A DNA stretch of 13,418 bases from contig SLIO01000469.1 in assembly GCA_007135635.1 (NCBI GenBank), forward strand, positions 1 to 13,418, written 5' to 3'. Of the stretch, positions 1 through 8,389 are shown in pieces (position 1 is the first letter of the stretch; each line of letters opens with the position of its first letter). The translations under genes and the position numbers were made by a program. Below the pieces are notes generated by a model, which did no database searches, was not told the origin of the DNA, and saw only the letters and a program-made list of their open reading frames with translations. The stretch comes from Methylomicrobium sp. (GTDB lineage Bacteria > Pseudomonadota > Gammaproteobacteria > Methylococcales > Methylomonadaceae).

Positions 1-632
1 ACAAAAAAATAACGAAGACCTGCCTCATCAAGCAGCACCTCCACACCAGGATAATATCCGCATTCGGGCAACCAAAATCCTTTAGGCATATAACCGAAGC
101 ATTGTTTGAAGGTTTCAACGCCCATGTTGATCTGGTTACGCACGGCGCTCTCGGAAACGTTCAGTAACGGCAAAAAACCATGGGTAGCCGCGCAAGTAAT
201 CAATTCCAGGCCGCCTAATTCAGCCTGATTTTTAAAAGCCGCGATTAAATCGCAATCGTAATCCTGTTGATAACGTTTTAATGCCGCCTTGAAATAACGT
301 CGATATAAACGAGCCAAACACCGATACTCGGATTGCATCCGATTTCTAGTAATTTCCTGCTCGGCTAATCTGATTAAACCTCGCAAATGCCGGACATAGC
401 GCTCTTGCAACAACTCATTACTCAACATAGTCAGCAATGTCGGCGATAACGACAAAGTCAGTCGATAAGGTACGCGGTCCCTATTCAAGCGCTCGCACAT
501 GTCAAGTAGCGGCAAATAACACTCGGTTATGGCTTCGAATAACCAATGCTCTTCAAAATAATGCTCAAACTCGGGATGATGTACGTAAGGCAAATGGGCA
601 TGTAATACAATGCATAGACCGCCTCTGTCCAT
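1..632 (-). CDS. GH57 family (DUF1957-type) 1,4-alpha-glucan branching enzyme, N-terminal part, cut by window edge
   Basis: Only the first 210 codons are inside the window; the frame is open at base 1. The protein starts MDRGGLCIVLHAHLPYVHHP, matching the N-terminus of GH57 branching enzymes (HAHLPYVHHPEFE for the family's HAHLPFVRHPE; then EEHWLFEAITECYLPLL). Residues 184-196 (KGFWLPECGYYPG) carry the family's nucleophile motif, with Glu190 the expected nucleophile. The acid/base Asp would lie beyond the edge. The family transfers alpha-1,4 glucan segments to form alpha-1,6 branches in the cytoplasm. The ATG at 632 is the first possible start, since an in-frame stop lies at 644-642. It begins one base after the DUF4912 stop (TGAGATG), so the two are probably translationally coupled. 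No defect is visible. Family assignment is firm. Branching rather than amylase activity is inferred from the family and the glycogen context. Confidence 0.88.
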   Translation of the reverse strand, partial: MDRGGLCIVLHAHLPYVHHPEFEHYFEEHWLFEAITECYLPLLDMCERLNRDRVPYRLTLSLSPTLLTMLSNELLQERYVRHLRGLIRLAEQEITRNRMQSEYRCLARLYRRYFKAALKRYQQDYDCDLIAAFKNQAELGGLELITCAATHGFLPLLNVSESAVRNQINMGVETFKQCFGYMPKGFWLPECGYYPGVEVLLDEAGLRYFF

Positions 633-633
633 C

Positions 634-1320
634 TCAAATACCTAAGTGAGTTTTATCACCATTCTGCAAACGGGCTGTACCGGCACTCGAACAACCGTCT
701 AAATCATTAAGTTCAAAACGTTCTGCCAAAGCCAAGTTAATACAAGATGGGGGTGAGAATGGAACATCTTCAGTAGCATGCTGCTTGCTCAATATATGCC
801 GGATTTTAGCGTCAATATCGGCTTCGTCAAAGACTAAAGACTTGGTCAGTCCGGAATCACCCGAAACAACCGGCGTCATCGCAGAAGAAGGCATACTAAC
901 AGGCTGCGAGTGAACATGCACAATAAACCCCCCATTGTTGTCGCATTGACCAATCGCAGCCGTATAAATAGCACCGGCAGCAGGCAATTTAATTTTTGCA
1001 TTGGCGTGCTCGGATACTATGCCGACATCAAACCATGGCCGCTCATGATCCTGGGCATCTGCCCAATCAAACTGCCAAAACAAGCGCAATATCAACGGAC
1101 TATTCCTCATCTGCAACACATGTGTAGCGCCGGCAATACGCCAATAGGCATGAAGGTGATAAGGGTCTATCGGTAAAATAATGATCTGTGGAAAATTAAG
1201 TGGTTCAGCCTGACTAAATTGCAACGGATGATAAATATGGCTAATTGTTTGGCTAATACGTTGAATTTTTTCGGATGATATAGTGAGCTTTGGGTTATGC
1301 CTGGAATGCCAATATCTCAT
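634..1320 (-). CDS. DUF4912 domain protein, partner of the GH57 branching enzyme
   Basis: A 228-residue soluble protein with no signal peptide or membrane segment. Residues about 47-145 fit DUF4912: a DP-containing strand ending in an aromatic YWRI motif (residues 53-62, PYHLHAYWRI), a LILRLFWQ strand (76-83), WFDVGI (96-101), YTAAIG (119-124) and a FIVHVHSQPVSMP stretch where relatives have a 'SN.V..P' end motif. The last 80 residues are low in recognisable features and may be flexible. DUF4912 genes often sit directly upstream of GH57/DUF1957 genes, as here. The function is not established; a carbohydrate-binding or accessory role in glucan branching is a guess from context. The ATG at 1320 has an AGGA Shine-Dalgarno (1332-1329) 8 bases upstream and a near-consensus promoter at 1405-1434. 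The assignment is by motif pattern and gene pairing. Confidence 0.65.
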   Translation of the reverse strand: MRYWHSRHNPKLTISSEKIQRISQTISHIYHPLQFSQAEPLNFPQIIILPIDPYHLHAYWRIAGATHVLQMRNSPLILRLFWQFDWADAQDHERPWFDVGIVSEHANAKIKLPAAGAIYTAAIGQCDNNGGFIVHVHSQPVSMPSSAMTPVVSGDSGLTKSLVFDEADIDAKIRHILSKQHATEDVPFSPPSCINLALAERFELNDLDGCSSAGTARLQNGDKTHLGI

Positions 1321-1404
1321 TCATTTTTTCCTAATTTCATAAAACTTTTAGCCACATTCGCAGTATTGAAAAGTAACCGTCACATCGACATGAATCATGA
1401 GCGG

Positions 1405-1434
1405 ATTATCCTGACTGAAGCCTCAAAGTGTCAA
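1405..1434 (-). promoter_or_regulatory. Sigma70-type promoter for the DUF4912-GH57 pair
   Basis: On the minus strand a perfect -35 hexamer TTGACA (1434-1429) is followed after 18 bases by GATAAT (1410-1405), five of six bases of the -10 consensus. Transcription would start near 1398, leaving a leader of about 78 bases before the ATG at 1320. It lies in the 188-base gap after malQ, so the pair can be transcribed independently of the glgC operon. Read from sequence; no experimental support. Confidence 0.6.
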
Positions 1435-1508
1435 TTCAAATTACCCTTTACCAACCAGATTATGGCGGAAGTCAAACCCAAGCAAATCTTCGGCAACCTT
1501 CAACCGGC

Positions 1509-2984
1509 TTAATCTCGCCCATATAACCTAATCGCCCTCGCCAGTCGCTGCCCATGCATAGGTAATAATTGATCCCATGTAAACCGCCAGAGCCAATTAC
1601 CTTCAGTCGTGCCCGGGATATTCATGCGATGTTCGGTATCTAACTCAAGAATATCCTGCATTGGAATGATCGCTAGATTCGCGACCGAAGCTAAAGCGGC
1701 TTGTATTAGCGTATAGGGCATTAAACTGGCGGGCTGCCCTAAGTATTCATAAACATAAGCTTGCTCTTGCTCGCTGATCTGACGATACCACCCTAAGGTA
1801 GTATCGTTATCGTGCGTGCCGGTATAAACAACGCTGTTTTTATCCAGATTGCCAGGCAAATAAGGATTACTCGGACCGCCAGTGAATGCGAATTGCAGAA
1901 TTTTCATGCCCGGCAAACTAAAATCGTCCCTGAGCTTTTCGACTTTATCGGTAATCACGCCTAAATCTTCCGCAACCAATGCGATAGGCCCAAACGCATC
2001 GAAAATCGTCTTTAACAAGGCTTGCCCCGGCGCCTTGACCCAGCAACCATTCATTGCCGTGGGTTCGGATACCGGAATCTCCCAGGCGGCCTCCAGCCCT
2101 CTAAAATGATCGATACGGATAATATCGAACATTTCGACCTGTGTTTTGATCCGATCAAGCCACCAATTGAAACCATTTTTTTTAAGGTAAGACCAGTTGT
2201 AATGCGGATTACCCCAACGCTGCCCCGTTTCCGAAAAATAATCGGGCGGCACACCTGCCACGACCGTCATCTCGGCATGCTCATCTAATTTAAACACTTC
2301 CGGATGAACCCAAACATCGGCGCTATCGTAAGAAACGAATATAGGAATATCGCCAAACAACAATACTCCATGGCGCGCTGCATAATCTTTGAGTTCTTGC
2401 CACTGTGTAAAGAATACAAATTGCTCGAATTTAATGGCTTCGATTTCAGTGCTTAGGCGTCTGGAGGCTTCTTTAAGCGACGAGATATTACGCGATTTAT
2501 ACTGTTCAGGCCATTGATTCCAACTGAGGTTGTTAAATTCTTTTCTTAGTGCGATAAATAAAGCGTAATCATCCAACCAGAACTTTTTATCAATACAGAA
2601 TTTTGTAAATTCGATTTTTTCGTGTTCGGTCGCATGCAGCTTAAAGCCATAATAGGCATGATTGAGTAAACACTCCCTTGCAAATGATGGACTGCCACCA
2701 CACTCTTGACACCGCTCACCACGACTAAGCCAACCTTTATCAACCAAATTGTCCAAATCAATTAAAGCGGTGTTACCGGCATGAGCGGAAATGCATTGAT
2801 AAGGAGACCCATCATCGTGAGGCACGTTTAACGGTAATGTTTGCCAAACCGTTACGCCGACACTGTTTAGAAAGTCGACAAAGCGATAGGCTTCCGGCCC
2901 AAAATTACCGTTTTCATTGTTGCCTGGAAGAGATGTAATGTGTAATAAAATTCCGGCACGGCGTCTATGTAAGATATCGATCAC
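1509..2984 (-). CDS. malQ: 4-alpha-glucanotransferase (amylomaltase, GH77)
   Basis: MalQ transfers alpha-1,4-glucan segments between maltodextrins (disproportionation) in the cytoplasm. The protein is about 491 residues, the normal length for the short bacterial amylomaltases. Family hallmarks, numbered from the TTG at 2990, are RAGILLHITSLPG near the N-terminus, the nucleophile Asp294 in IIRIDHFRG, the acid/base Glu341 in LVAEDLG, and the transition-state Asp394 in GTHDND. The C-terminal NIPGTTEGNWLWRF motif is also present. Start choice: a TTG at 2990 is only 2 bases from the AGGGA Shine-Dalgarno (2997-2993), whereas the GTG at 2984 is 8 bases away, so GTG is preferred and trims two residues. 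The gene begins 15 bases after the GH57 stop, so it is probably the last gene of the glgC-GH57-malQ operon. It likely recycles short maltodextrins released when glycogen is trimmed. Confidence 0.96.
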   Translation of the reverse strand: MIDILHRRRAGILLHITSLPGNNENGNFGPEAYRFVDFLNSVGVTVWQTLPLNVPHDDGSPYQCISAHAGNTALIDLDNLVDKGWLSRGERCQECGGSPSFARECLLNHAYYGFKLHATEHEKIEFTKFCIDKKFWLDDYALFIALRKEFNNLSWNQWPEQYKSRNISSLKEASRRLSTEIEAIKFEQFVFFTQWQELKDYAARHGVLLFGDIPIFVSYDSADVWVHPEVFKLDEHAEMTVVAGVPPDYFSETGQRWGNPHYNWSYLKKNGFNWWLDRIKTQVEMFDIIRIDHFRGLEAAWEIPVSEPTAMNGCWVKAPGQALLKTIFDAFGPIALVAEDLGVITDKVEKLRDDFSLPGMKILQFAFTGGPSNPYLPGNLDKNSVVYTGTHDNDTTLGWYRQISEQEQAYVYEYLGQPASLMPYTLIQAALASVANLAIIPMQDILELDTEHRMNIPGTTEGNWLWRFTWDQLLPMHGQRLARAIRLYGRD

Positions 2985-2992
2985 AAACAACT

Positions 2993-2997
2993 TCCCT
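2993..2997 (-). promoter_or_regulatory. Ribosome binding site of malQ
   Basis: AGGGA on the minus strand, 8 bases upstream of the GTG at 2984 but only 2 bases from the TTG at 2990. This spacing decides the start in favour of GTG. Confidence 0.6.
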
Positions 2998-2999
2998 GG

Positions 3000-4691
3000 C
3001 TAAACGTTTTCAATACCAGGCCTCATCGTACCGCCCATGGCGGGAGCTCCGGATCCTTGTGTGAACGATAAGGCCAGATAAGCCGGCGGCTCTTCTCCTA
3101 ACAATACATAGAGGTTGCTTAAATTCAATCGAAACTGTTTTTCAAAGCTACTGACAGCCTCCCCAGGGTTGTAGTCGCCGAACCACCAAAACCAATCCGA
3201 ACCTTCGCAAATGGCAAGCTGATGCTCGGCAAGAGCCAACTGCTCCTCGGTCAAACGCCCGGTAGACACGACTTTGTCAAATGCCCATTTGGCATCGCCC
3301 AACATATCCCAACCTCGATTTTTATCGACATCGCCGATCCATGTAGAAAAAGATCCATACACCCAACTTCCCGCCATCAAAGTCGGCAACGACTTAATTT
3401 CGATCGCCTGATCGAGGCATTCGGAAAAGGTTGTTAGCTGAATCTCGGAATGATGACTCAATCGTTTATAGAGCGCGCTGAGAAAGTGATAACCGTTTTG
3501 CGGAAAATATTCCCAAGCATTTTCTCCATCCATGATAATCGATACCACCTTGTCCGCCGAAGTATCATGCTTATGGATTTGTTCCAAATGATTGATCAAA
3601 TCGGCAACCGCATCGTCGGCATGCCATTTGGAATATTCGAATCCGATCAAATCCGATAAGCCGTCATCCCTAAAAAAACAAGGAATACCGGTTCCGGCAG
3701 CGCGAAACGGATGATGAGGACTCACGCTATCGATGCCGGATAATCGCAAACTGTTATGCAACACGTTACCGCCTGTTGCGGCCCAATCGAAGCCGAATTC
3801 AGAGAGCATCTTCAATGTCTCGGTACTGACCGCCCCTTCGGATGGCCAACAGCCTCTCGGAGTGAACCCGAAAAATCGTTTAAAGGTTTCTACGCCGTGC
3901 TTAAGATGCCATTTCACTCTTTCTTCGCCCCCCGGATAAGTATCCAGTTCGGGAAGCGGTGCATCGGGCATCGCCTGGAGCGTGCTTTTGATATCGATCA
4001 ACACAGGCATGATCGGGTGCGCATAAGGCGTTACCGAAAGCTCGATACGCCCCTTTCTAGCCAACGCCTTATATCGGCATATTGCATTGGACAGTTGCTC
4101 ACCGATGACTTCGATAATTTCGATCCTTTCATGCAACGTGTAGCCTGAACCTTTTGCGATCAAGCGCTTGACCCTAACATCAGTCAATTTAACACTTTCA
4201 CCCATCCAGGCAAGGTGATACCAAACCAGAAGATCACTGATGAATTGAGAATTCATATAACACAATGCGTCATGATTCTGCTCCATCCATTCAGCCATTT
4301 TGACCAATTTCTGAAACATTGGATATCGCCCGATCTGCCTCTCTCGATTGGCACGCATGCAATCCTTGACCAGTTTCAGCCGTGCCTCGGGATCTGAGGG
4401 AATCGACGGTGCAACCAGTGACGCCAACAACGGATCCTTAAATGAAATGCGATCATGCAGGTAGCGCCCTACTTGCCTGGCATAGTCCTCGATCTGCTCT
4501 AGAAGAATCGGTGCAAAATTAACCACCGCTTTGGCTTCTGGCGCTGCTTCAAGATGAGCGATCATATCGACATAGTCCTTCATGACATGCAAATAAGTCC
4601 ACGGCAGCTGAAATTCGCCGGTTTGCAAATCGCGATACTCAGGCTGGTGCATGTGCCAACATATCACCAGCTTTAGTTTATTATCTGACAT
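3000..4691 (-). CDS. GH57 family alpha-amylase/amylopullulanase-like glycoside hydrolase
   Basis: A 563-residue cytoplasmic protein (no signal peptide) of the COG1449-type GH57 group. The conserved regions appear in order: HMHQPEY (residues 13-19, region 1), TPYAHPIMP (221-229, region 2), [10 protein letters not shown] (280-289, region 3, with Glu285 the expected nucleophile) and [12 protein letters not shown] (385-396, region 4, with Asp388 the expected acid/base). [13 protein letters not shown] follows (441-453), then the aromatic stretch [14 protein letters not shown] (498-511). GH57 members cleave or transfer alpha-1,4/1,6 glucan bonds with retention; the exact specificity cannot be read from sequence. 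Its ATG lies inside the end of glgC (11-base overlap, ATG within the last codons), which implies translational coupling. Placement between glgC and malQ suggests glycogen or maltodextrin turnover. All catalytic regions appear intact. Confidence 0.9.
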   Translation of the reverse strand: MSDNKLKLVICWHMHQPEYRDLQTGEFQLPWTYLHVMKDYVDMIAHLEAAPEAKAVVNFAPILLEQIEDYARQVGRYLHDRISFKDPLLASLVAPSIPSDPEARLKLVKDCMRANRERQIGRYPMFQKLVKMAEWMEQNHDALCYMNSQFISDLLVWYHLAWMGESVKLTDVRVKRLIAKGSGYTLHERIEIIEVIGEQLSNAICRYKALARKGRIELSVTPYAHPIMPVLIDIKSTLQAMPDAPLPELDTYPGGEERVKWHLKHGVETFKRFFGFTPRGCWPSEGAVSTETLKMLSEFGFDWAATGGNVLHNSLRLSGIDSVSPHHPFRAAGTGIPCFFRDDGLSDLIGFEYSKWHADDAVADLINHLEQIHKHDTSADKVVSIIMDGENAWEYFPQNGYHFLSALYKRLSHHSEIQLTTFSECLDQAIEIKSLPTLMAGSWVYGSFSTWIGDVDKNRGWDMLGDAKWAFDKVVSTGRLTEEQLALAEHQLAICEGSDWFWWFGDYNPGEAVSSFEKQFRLNLSNLYVLLGEEPPAYLALSFTQGSGAPAMGGTMRPGIENV

Positions 4692-5955
4692 AGTGCCTGC
4701 TCTGTCCTAACATATCCGGGGTGACCAATACGACTCCGCCCGGGCTAACATGAAATCTTTTTTTATCGTCCTCAAGGTTCTCTCCGATTACCGTGCCTTG
4801 AGGCACTTCGCAACCTTTCTCGATAATTGCCTTAGTGATTCGGCAGTGTCGTGCAATATTGACATCAGGAAGCACCACAGCATCTTGTAACGTTGTGTAT
4901 GAATTAACCCTGACATTAGAAAATAACAATGAATGCCTGACCTTGGCGCCGGAGATAACGCAACCACCGGACACCATCGAATCGACCGCCTGCCCTCTTC
5001 TTCTATCATCGTCGAAGACAAATTTCGCCGGCGGCGTTTGTTCCTGATAGGTCCAAATCGGCCAAGTTTTATCATACAAGTTCAAATCAGGCTTGACGCC
5101 AATTAACTCCATATTCGCTGCCCAATAGGCATCTATCGTACCCACATCGCGCCAATAACTTTGATCGCCCTGCAAATTTAGGAATGGATAGGCATTGACT
5201 CTATATTTATTAATAACCGCAGGAATAATATCCTTGCCGAAATCCCGATTAGAACCTTTGGTGTCGGCATCCTTGATCAACTGTTCGAATAAAAATGCCG
5301 CATTGAATACATAGATACCCATCGAAGCCAAGGCTTTGTCCGGCTTACCCGGCATCGAAGGCGGCTTGGCGGGTTTTTCGACAAAGGCTTTTACCCGTCG
5401 ATTTTGATCGACGTCCATAACTCCGAACTCGGTCGCCTCTTCAAGGCTTACCTCGAGGCAACCAATGGTCAAGTCCGCATTATTGGCCACATGATCGGCA
5501 AGCATTTCGCCGTAATCCATTTTATAGATATGATCGCCGGCCAATATCAGAACATACTCCGGCCGACGGGTTCTAAGAATGTCGATATTCTGATAAACCG
5601 CATCTGCGGTTCCCTCATACCAAGAAGTTTCGAGGCGTTGTTGAGCCGGCATCAAATCGACATATTCACCAAATTCGCCGCGTAAAAATCCCCAGCCTTG
5701 TTGAATATGTCGAATCAAAGAGTCGGCTTTGTATTGCGTTAAAATGCCGATTTTTCTGATTCCGGAATTAATGCAGTTGGATAACGGAAAGTCGACAATC
5801 CTGAATTTTCCGCCAAAAGGAACCGCCGGTTTGGCGCGCCAATCAGTCATATTTTTTAACCGTGAGCCGCGGCCGCCCGCAAGAATCAAGGCAATTGTAT
5901 TTCTAGTTAGATGACTGACGAACCTGTCTTGAGGTTGGTTGGTTGACTCTGACAT
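4681..5955 (-). CDS. glgC: Glucose-1-phosphate adenylyltransferase (ADP-glucose pyrophosphorylase)
   Basis: GlgC makes ADP-glucose and pyrophosphate from ATP and glucose-1-phosphate, the committed step of bacterial glycogen synthesis. It is 424 residues against about 431 in E. coli. Visible motifs are the nucleotide-binding [11 protein letters not shown] (23-33), [16 protein letters not shown] (41-56), WYEGTADAV with Tyr113 (E. coli Tyr114), [11 protein letters not shown] with Asp141 (E. coli catalytic Asp142), FVEKPAKPP with Lys194 (E. coli Lys195, glucose-1-phosphate binding) and [12 protein letters not shown] (267-278). The C-terminal part is the left-handed beta-helix domain. The position of E. 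coli Lys39, implicated in fructose-1,6-bisphosphate activation, is Trp39 here, so activator response may differ. The ATG at 5955 has a strong AAGGGG Shine-Dalgarno 7 bases upstream. It leads the minus-strand operon and is divergent from glgB. Confidence 0.98.
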   Translation of the reverse strand: MSESTNQPQDRFVSHLTRNTIALILAGGRGSRLKNMTDWRAKPAVPFGGKFRIVDFPLSNCINSGIRKIGILTQYKADSLIRHIQQGWGFLRGEFGEYVDLMPAQQRLETSWYEGTADAVYQNIDILRTRRPEYVLILAGDHIYKMDYGEMLADHVANNADLTIGCLEVSLEEATEFGVMDVDQNRRVKAFVEKPAKPPSMPGKPDKALASMGIYVFNAAFLFEQLIKDADTKGSNRDFGKDIIPAVINKYRVNAYPFLNLQGDQSYWRDVGTIDAYWAANMELIGVKPDLNLYDKTWPIWTYQEQTPPAKFVFDDDRRRGQAVDSMVSGGCVISGAKVRHSLLFSNVRVNSYTTLQDAVVLPDVNIARHCRITKAIIEKGCEVPQGTVIGENLEDDKKRFHVSPGGVVLVTPDMLGQSRHYVR

Positions 5956-5987
5956 TTTAATTCCCCTTCTGGAATGGACTATTACAT

Positions 5988-6019
5988 ATGTTGCTTAGGT
6001 GGTAACATTCTCATAAAAA
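5988..6019 (+). promoter_or_regulatory. Possible glgB promoter in the divergent glgC-glgB control region
   Basis: The 92-base region between the glgC ATG and the glgB GTG must hold both promoters. For glgB, TTGCTT (5991-5996) is followed after 17 bases by TAAAAA (6014-6019), three and four of six consensus matches, so it is weak. An inverted repeat, ATGTT (5988-5992) and AACAT (6004-6008), brackets the -35 and could be an operator. I saw no convincing glgC promoter by eye. Confidence 0.28.
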
Positions 6020-6034
6020 TCATTCTACTACATT

Positions 6035-6038
6035 GAGG
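6035..6038 (+). promoter_or_regulatory. Ribosome binding site of glgB
   Basis: GAGG lies 9 bases upstream of the GTG at 6048. The longer frame opening at TTG 6033 would overlap this site, which argues for the GTG start. Confidence 0.55.
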
Positions 6039-6047
6039 CGTTTCGAA

Positions 6048-8252
6048 GTGAAAAAGCAATCCAATATGCCGCTGTGTGACGATTTATGCAAAATCATTGA
6101 AGCCAAACACCATGATCCTTTTTCCGTTCTAGGCCGCCAAAGCGATAACAACCTGAACAAGATAAGGCTCTATTTGCCTTACGCCGAATCGGTTCGTTTT
6201 GCTGAAAAAGGCCCGGAAATTCCTCGACTCGCAGAAACGGAGTTTTTTGAATATACCGCTCAACCAGGCGAATTACCAGAACATTATCAATTTTCTTGGA
6301 TCGACAAAGAGGGGCGGCAACACACCGATTACGACCCTTATGACTTTCCTGAGCAGTTGCCGGAATTCGATCGTCATTTGTTCGGCGAAGGCAAGCATTG
6401 GCATATCTACCAGAAACTCGGCGCTCATCGACACAACATCGACGGAATCAATGGCGTATTATTTAACGTCTGGGCCCCGAACGCGAAGCGCGTTAGCGTG
6501 GTTGGTGATTTTAACCGTTGGGACGGACGCTGTCACTTAATGCGAGTGCTAGGCAACAGCGGAATCTGGGAACTTTTCATTCCGGGCCTTGACGCGGGCT
6601 GTCTATATAAATTTGAAATACTGAACAATCAAAGCCAAGAAATTTTGATTAAAACAGACCCTTATGCTCAGCAATATGAGCATCGCCCTAAAACCGCTTC
6701 GATCGTCGTCAAAGAAGAAGCTTATCAATGGCAAGATGCGAAATGGATGACTTATCGTAAAAACCGCAATTGGCTGCACGAGCCAATGTCGATTTATGAA
6801 GTGCACTTGGGCTCATGGCAACGCGACGATGCCGGCAATTTCTTGAATTACCGGGAGCTTGCGAAGCAATTGGTCCACTATGTCAAGGACATGGGCTTTA
6901 CTCATATCGAATTACTGCCTATCACCGAGCATCCTTTCGATGCTTCATGGGGTTACCAATCAACGGGTTACTTCGCTCCGACCAGCCGACATGGATCGCC
7001 CGACGATTTTAGATATTTTATCGACCTCTTTCATCAAAACAATATCGGCGTCATTCTGGACTGGGTACCCGCTCATTTTCCGAAGGACTTTTTCGCTCTG
7101 GCGCGATTCGACGGCAGCGCGCTCTATGAGCACGAAGACCCCCGCAAAGGCGAGCATAGGGATTGGGGCACATTGATCTTCAACTTCGGGCGTAACGAAG
7201 TCAAAAACTTCTTACTGGCTAGCGCGATATTTTGGCTCGAAGAATTTCATCTTGACGGCCTTAGGGTCGATGCCGTCGCATCAATGCTTTATCTGGATTA
7301 TTCTCGTGATGATAACGACTGGATTCCCAATATGTATGGCGGTAATGAAAATCTCGAGGCCATCACTTTTTTGCGCGAACTTAATACCGTAACGCACGAA
7401 CAACACCCCGGCACGGTCGTGTTGGCAGAGGAATCGACCGCATGGCCTCAGGTAACTCGCCCGACTTGGACCGGAGGCTTGGGCTTTTCGATGAAATGGA
7501 ACATGGGTTGGATGCATGATATTCTTGATTATATAAGCCGCGACCCGATACACCGACGCTATCACCACGATCAACTGACTTTCGGCCTACTTTATGCTTT
7601 TACCGAAAATTTCGTCCTCCCGTTCTCTCACGATGAAGTCGTTCACGGCAAAGGTTCGTTACTCAATAGAATGCCGGGAGACGAATGGCGAAAATTTGCT
7701 AATTTACGCCTACTTTATACCTTGATGTTTACCTACCCGGGTAAAAAATTATTATTCATGGGCTCTGAATTCGGGCAAGGCAACGAATGGAATTTCAACC
7801 AACCCTTGGATTGGTTCGTGTTGCAATATCCTCGACATCAAGGTTTGCAAACCTTGGTCAAGGATCTGAATCATTTGTATAAAAACCACCCGGCACTCCA
7901 CCAATACGATTTCAATCACAGAGGCTTTGACTGGATCGATTGCCATGATGTCGAACAATCAATTATCAGCTATCGCCGTAAAGGCACCAACGATGATTTA
8001 ATCATCATACTTAACTTCACACCGATCGTGAGAGAAAACTATCATATCGGCGTGCCTGCCGAAGGGGTTTATTTTGAAATCTTTAATTCAGACTCTGCCT
8101 ATTATGAAGGCAGCAACGTTGGCAATCGCGAGATACTATCGGAACAGGCGCCTTGGATGGGGCATCAACAATCGATATACTTGACTTTACCTCCGCTAGG
8201 CGGAATCATCTTAACGCGGCAAACGAAAGCCATAAACAACTTTGCTCACTAA
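6048..8252 (+). CDS. glgB: 1,4-alpha-glucan branching enzyme (GH13)
   Basis: GlgB cuts alpha-1,4 glucan chains and reattaches them through alpha-1,6 bonds, making glycogen branches. From the GTG it has 734 residues, close to the 728 of E. coli. The order is an N-terminal domain starting HHDPFSVLG, a CBM48 domain ([20 protein letters not shown], about residues 136-155), the GH13 barrel and an all-beta C-terminal domain. Catalytic residues, numbered from GTG, are Asp408 in GLRVDAV, Glu461 in VLAEEST and Asp529 in [11 protein letters not shown]. Their spacings of 53 and 121 from the nucleophile equal those of E. coli Asp405, Glu458 and Asp526. The GTG is chosen for its GAGG site; TTG 6033 and ATG 6066 are alternatives. 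It is divergent from glgC and followed by glgA after an unusually long gap. Confidence 0.97.
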   Translation: MKKQSNMPLCDDLCKIIEAKHHDPFSVLGRQSDNNLNKIRLYLPYAESVRFAEKGPEIPRLAETEFFEYTAQPGELPEHYQFSWIDKEGRQHTDYDPYDFPEQLPEFDRHLFGEGKHWHIYQKLGAHRHNIDGINGVLFNVWAPNAKRVSVVGDFNRWDGRCHLMRVLGNSGIWELFIPGLDAGCLYKFEILNNQSQEILIKTDPYAQQYEHRPKTASIVVKEEAYQWQDAKWMTYRKNRNWLHEPMSIYEVHLGSWQRDDAGNFLNYRELAKQLVHYVKDMGFTHIELLPITEHPFDASWGYQSTGYFAPTSRHGSPDDFRYFIDLFHQNNIGVILDWVPAHFPKDFFALARFDGSALYEHEDPRKGEHRDWGTLIFNFGRNEVKNFLLASAIFWLEEFHLDGLRVDAVASMLYLDYSRDDNDWIPNMYGGNENLEAITFLRELNTVTHEQHPGTVVLAEESTAWPQVTRPTWTGGLGFSMKWNMGWMHDILDYISRDPIHRRYHHDQLTFGLLYAFTENFVLPFSHDEVVHGKGSLLNRMPGDEWRKFANLRLLYTLMFTYPGKKLLFMGSEFGQGNEWNFNQPLDWFVLQYPRHQGLQTLVKDLNHLYKNHPALHQYDFNHRGFDWIDCHDVEQSIISYRRKGTNDDLIIILNFTPIVRENYHIGVPAEGVYFEIFNSDSAYYEGSNVGNREILSEQAPWMGHQQSIYLTLPPLGGIILTRQTKAINNFAH

Positions 8253-8262
8253 GGATTCCGTT

Positions 8263-8330
8263 AAAAATAACTTCCGCACTTTACTCCCTCTCCCTCAGAG
8301 AGAGGGGTTTAGCATAGGAAAGTTATTTTT
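8263..8330. repeat. Nested palindromic element (REP/MITE-like or terminator)
   Basis: Outer arms AAAAATAACTT (8263-8273) and AAGTTATTTTT (8320-8330) form a perfect 11-base inverted repeat. Inside lies a second, C/T-rich palindrome: CCCTCTC (8286-8292) with GAGAGGG (8300-8306) around a 7-base loop. Short nested inverted repeats of this kind, with a CCCTCTC...GAGAGGG core, resemble dispersed intergenic elements. The A-run and T-run at the ends could also make it a bidirectional terminator after glgB. Copy number cannot be judged from one window. Confidence 0.5.
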
Positions 8331-8373
8331 GACCATATCCTAATATAGAGTCCTGTTTGAGAAAAAGAATCCA

Positions 8374-8389
8374 GTGAGCCATTGCTCAC
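8374..8389. repeat. Short perfect hairpin between glgB and glgA
   Basis: GTGAGC (8374-8379), loop CATT, then GCTCAC (8384-8389): a perfect 6-base stem with a 4-base loop. No T-run follows, so it is not a standard terminator. It may stabilise or mark the leader of the glgA transcript, or be chance. Confidence 0.35.

Noticed and set aside
1297..1512. Plus-strand 71-codon frame between malQ and the DUF4912 gene
   Set aside because: It overlaps the DUF4912 start and the malQ stop, has no Shine-Dalgarno before any of its ATG codons, resembles no family, and its span is better explained by the minus-strand promoter.
2985..2990. TTG 2990 as the malQ start
   Set aside because: Only 2 bases separate it from the AGGGA site; the GTG at 2984 has a normal 8-base spacing. 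The difference is two residues.
3756..4148. Plus-strand 130-codon frame opposite the GH57 hydrolase
   Set aside because: It is antisense to a clearly coding GH57 gene with intact catalytic motifs; its protein resembles nothing and has shadow-frame composition.
8263..8389. CRISPR-like repeat units in the glgB-glgA gap
   Set aside because: The palindromes differ from one another in sequence and there is no regular repeat-spacer pattern or nearby cas gene.
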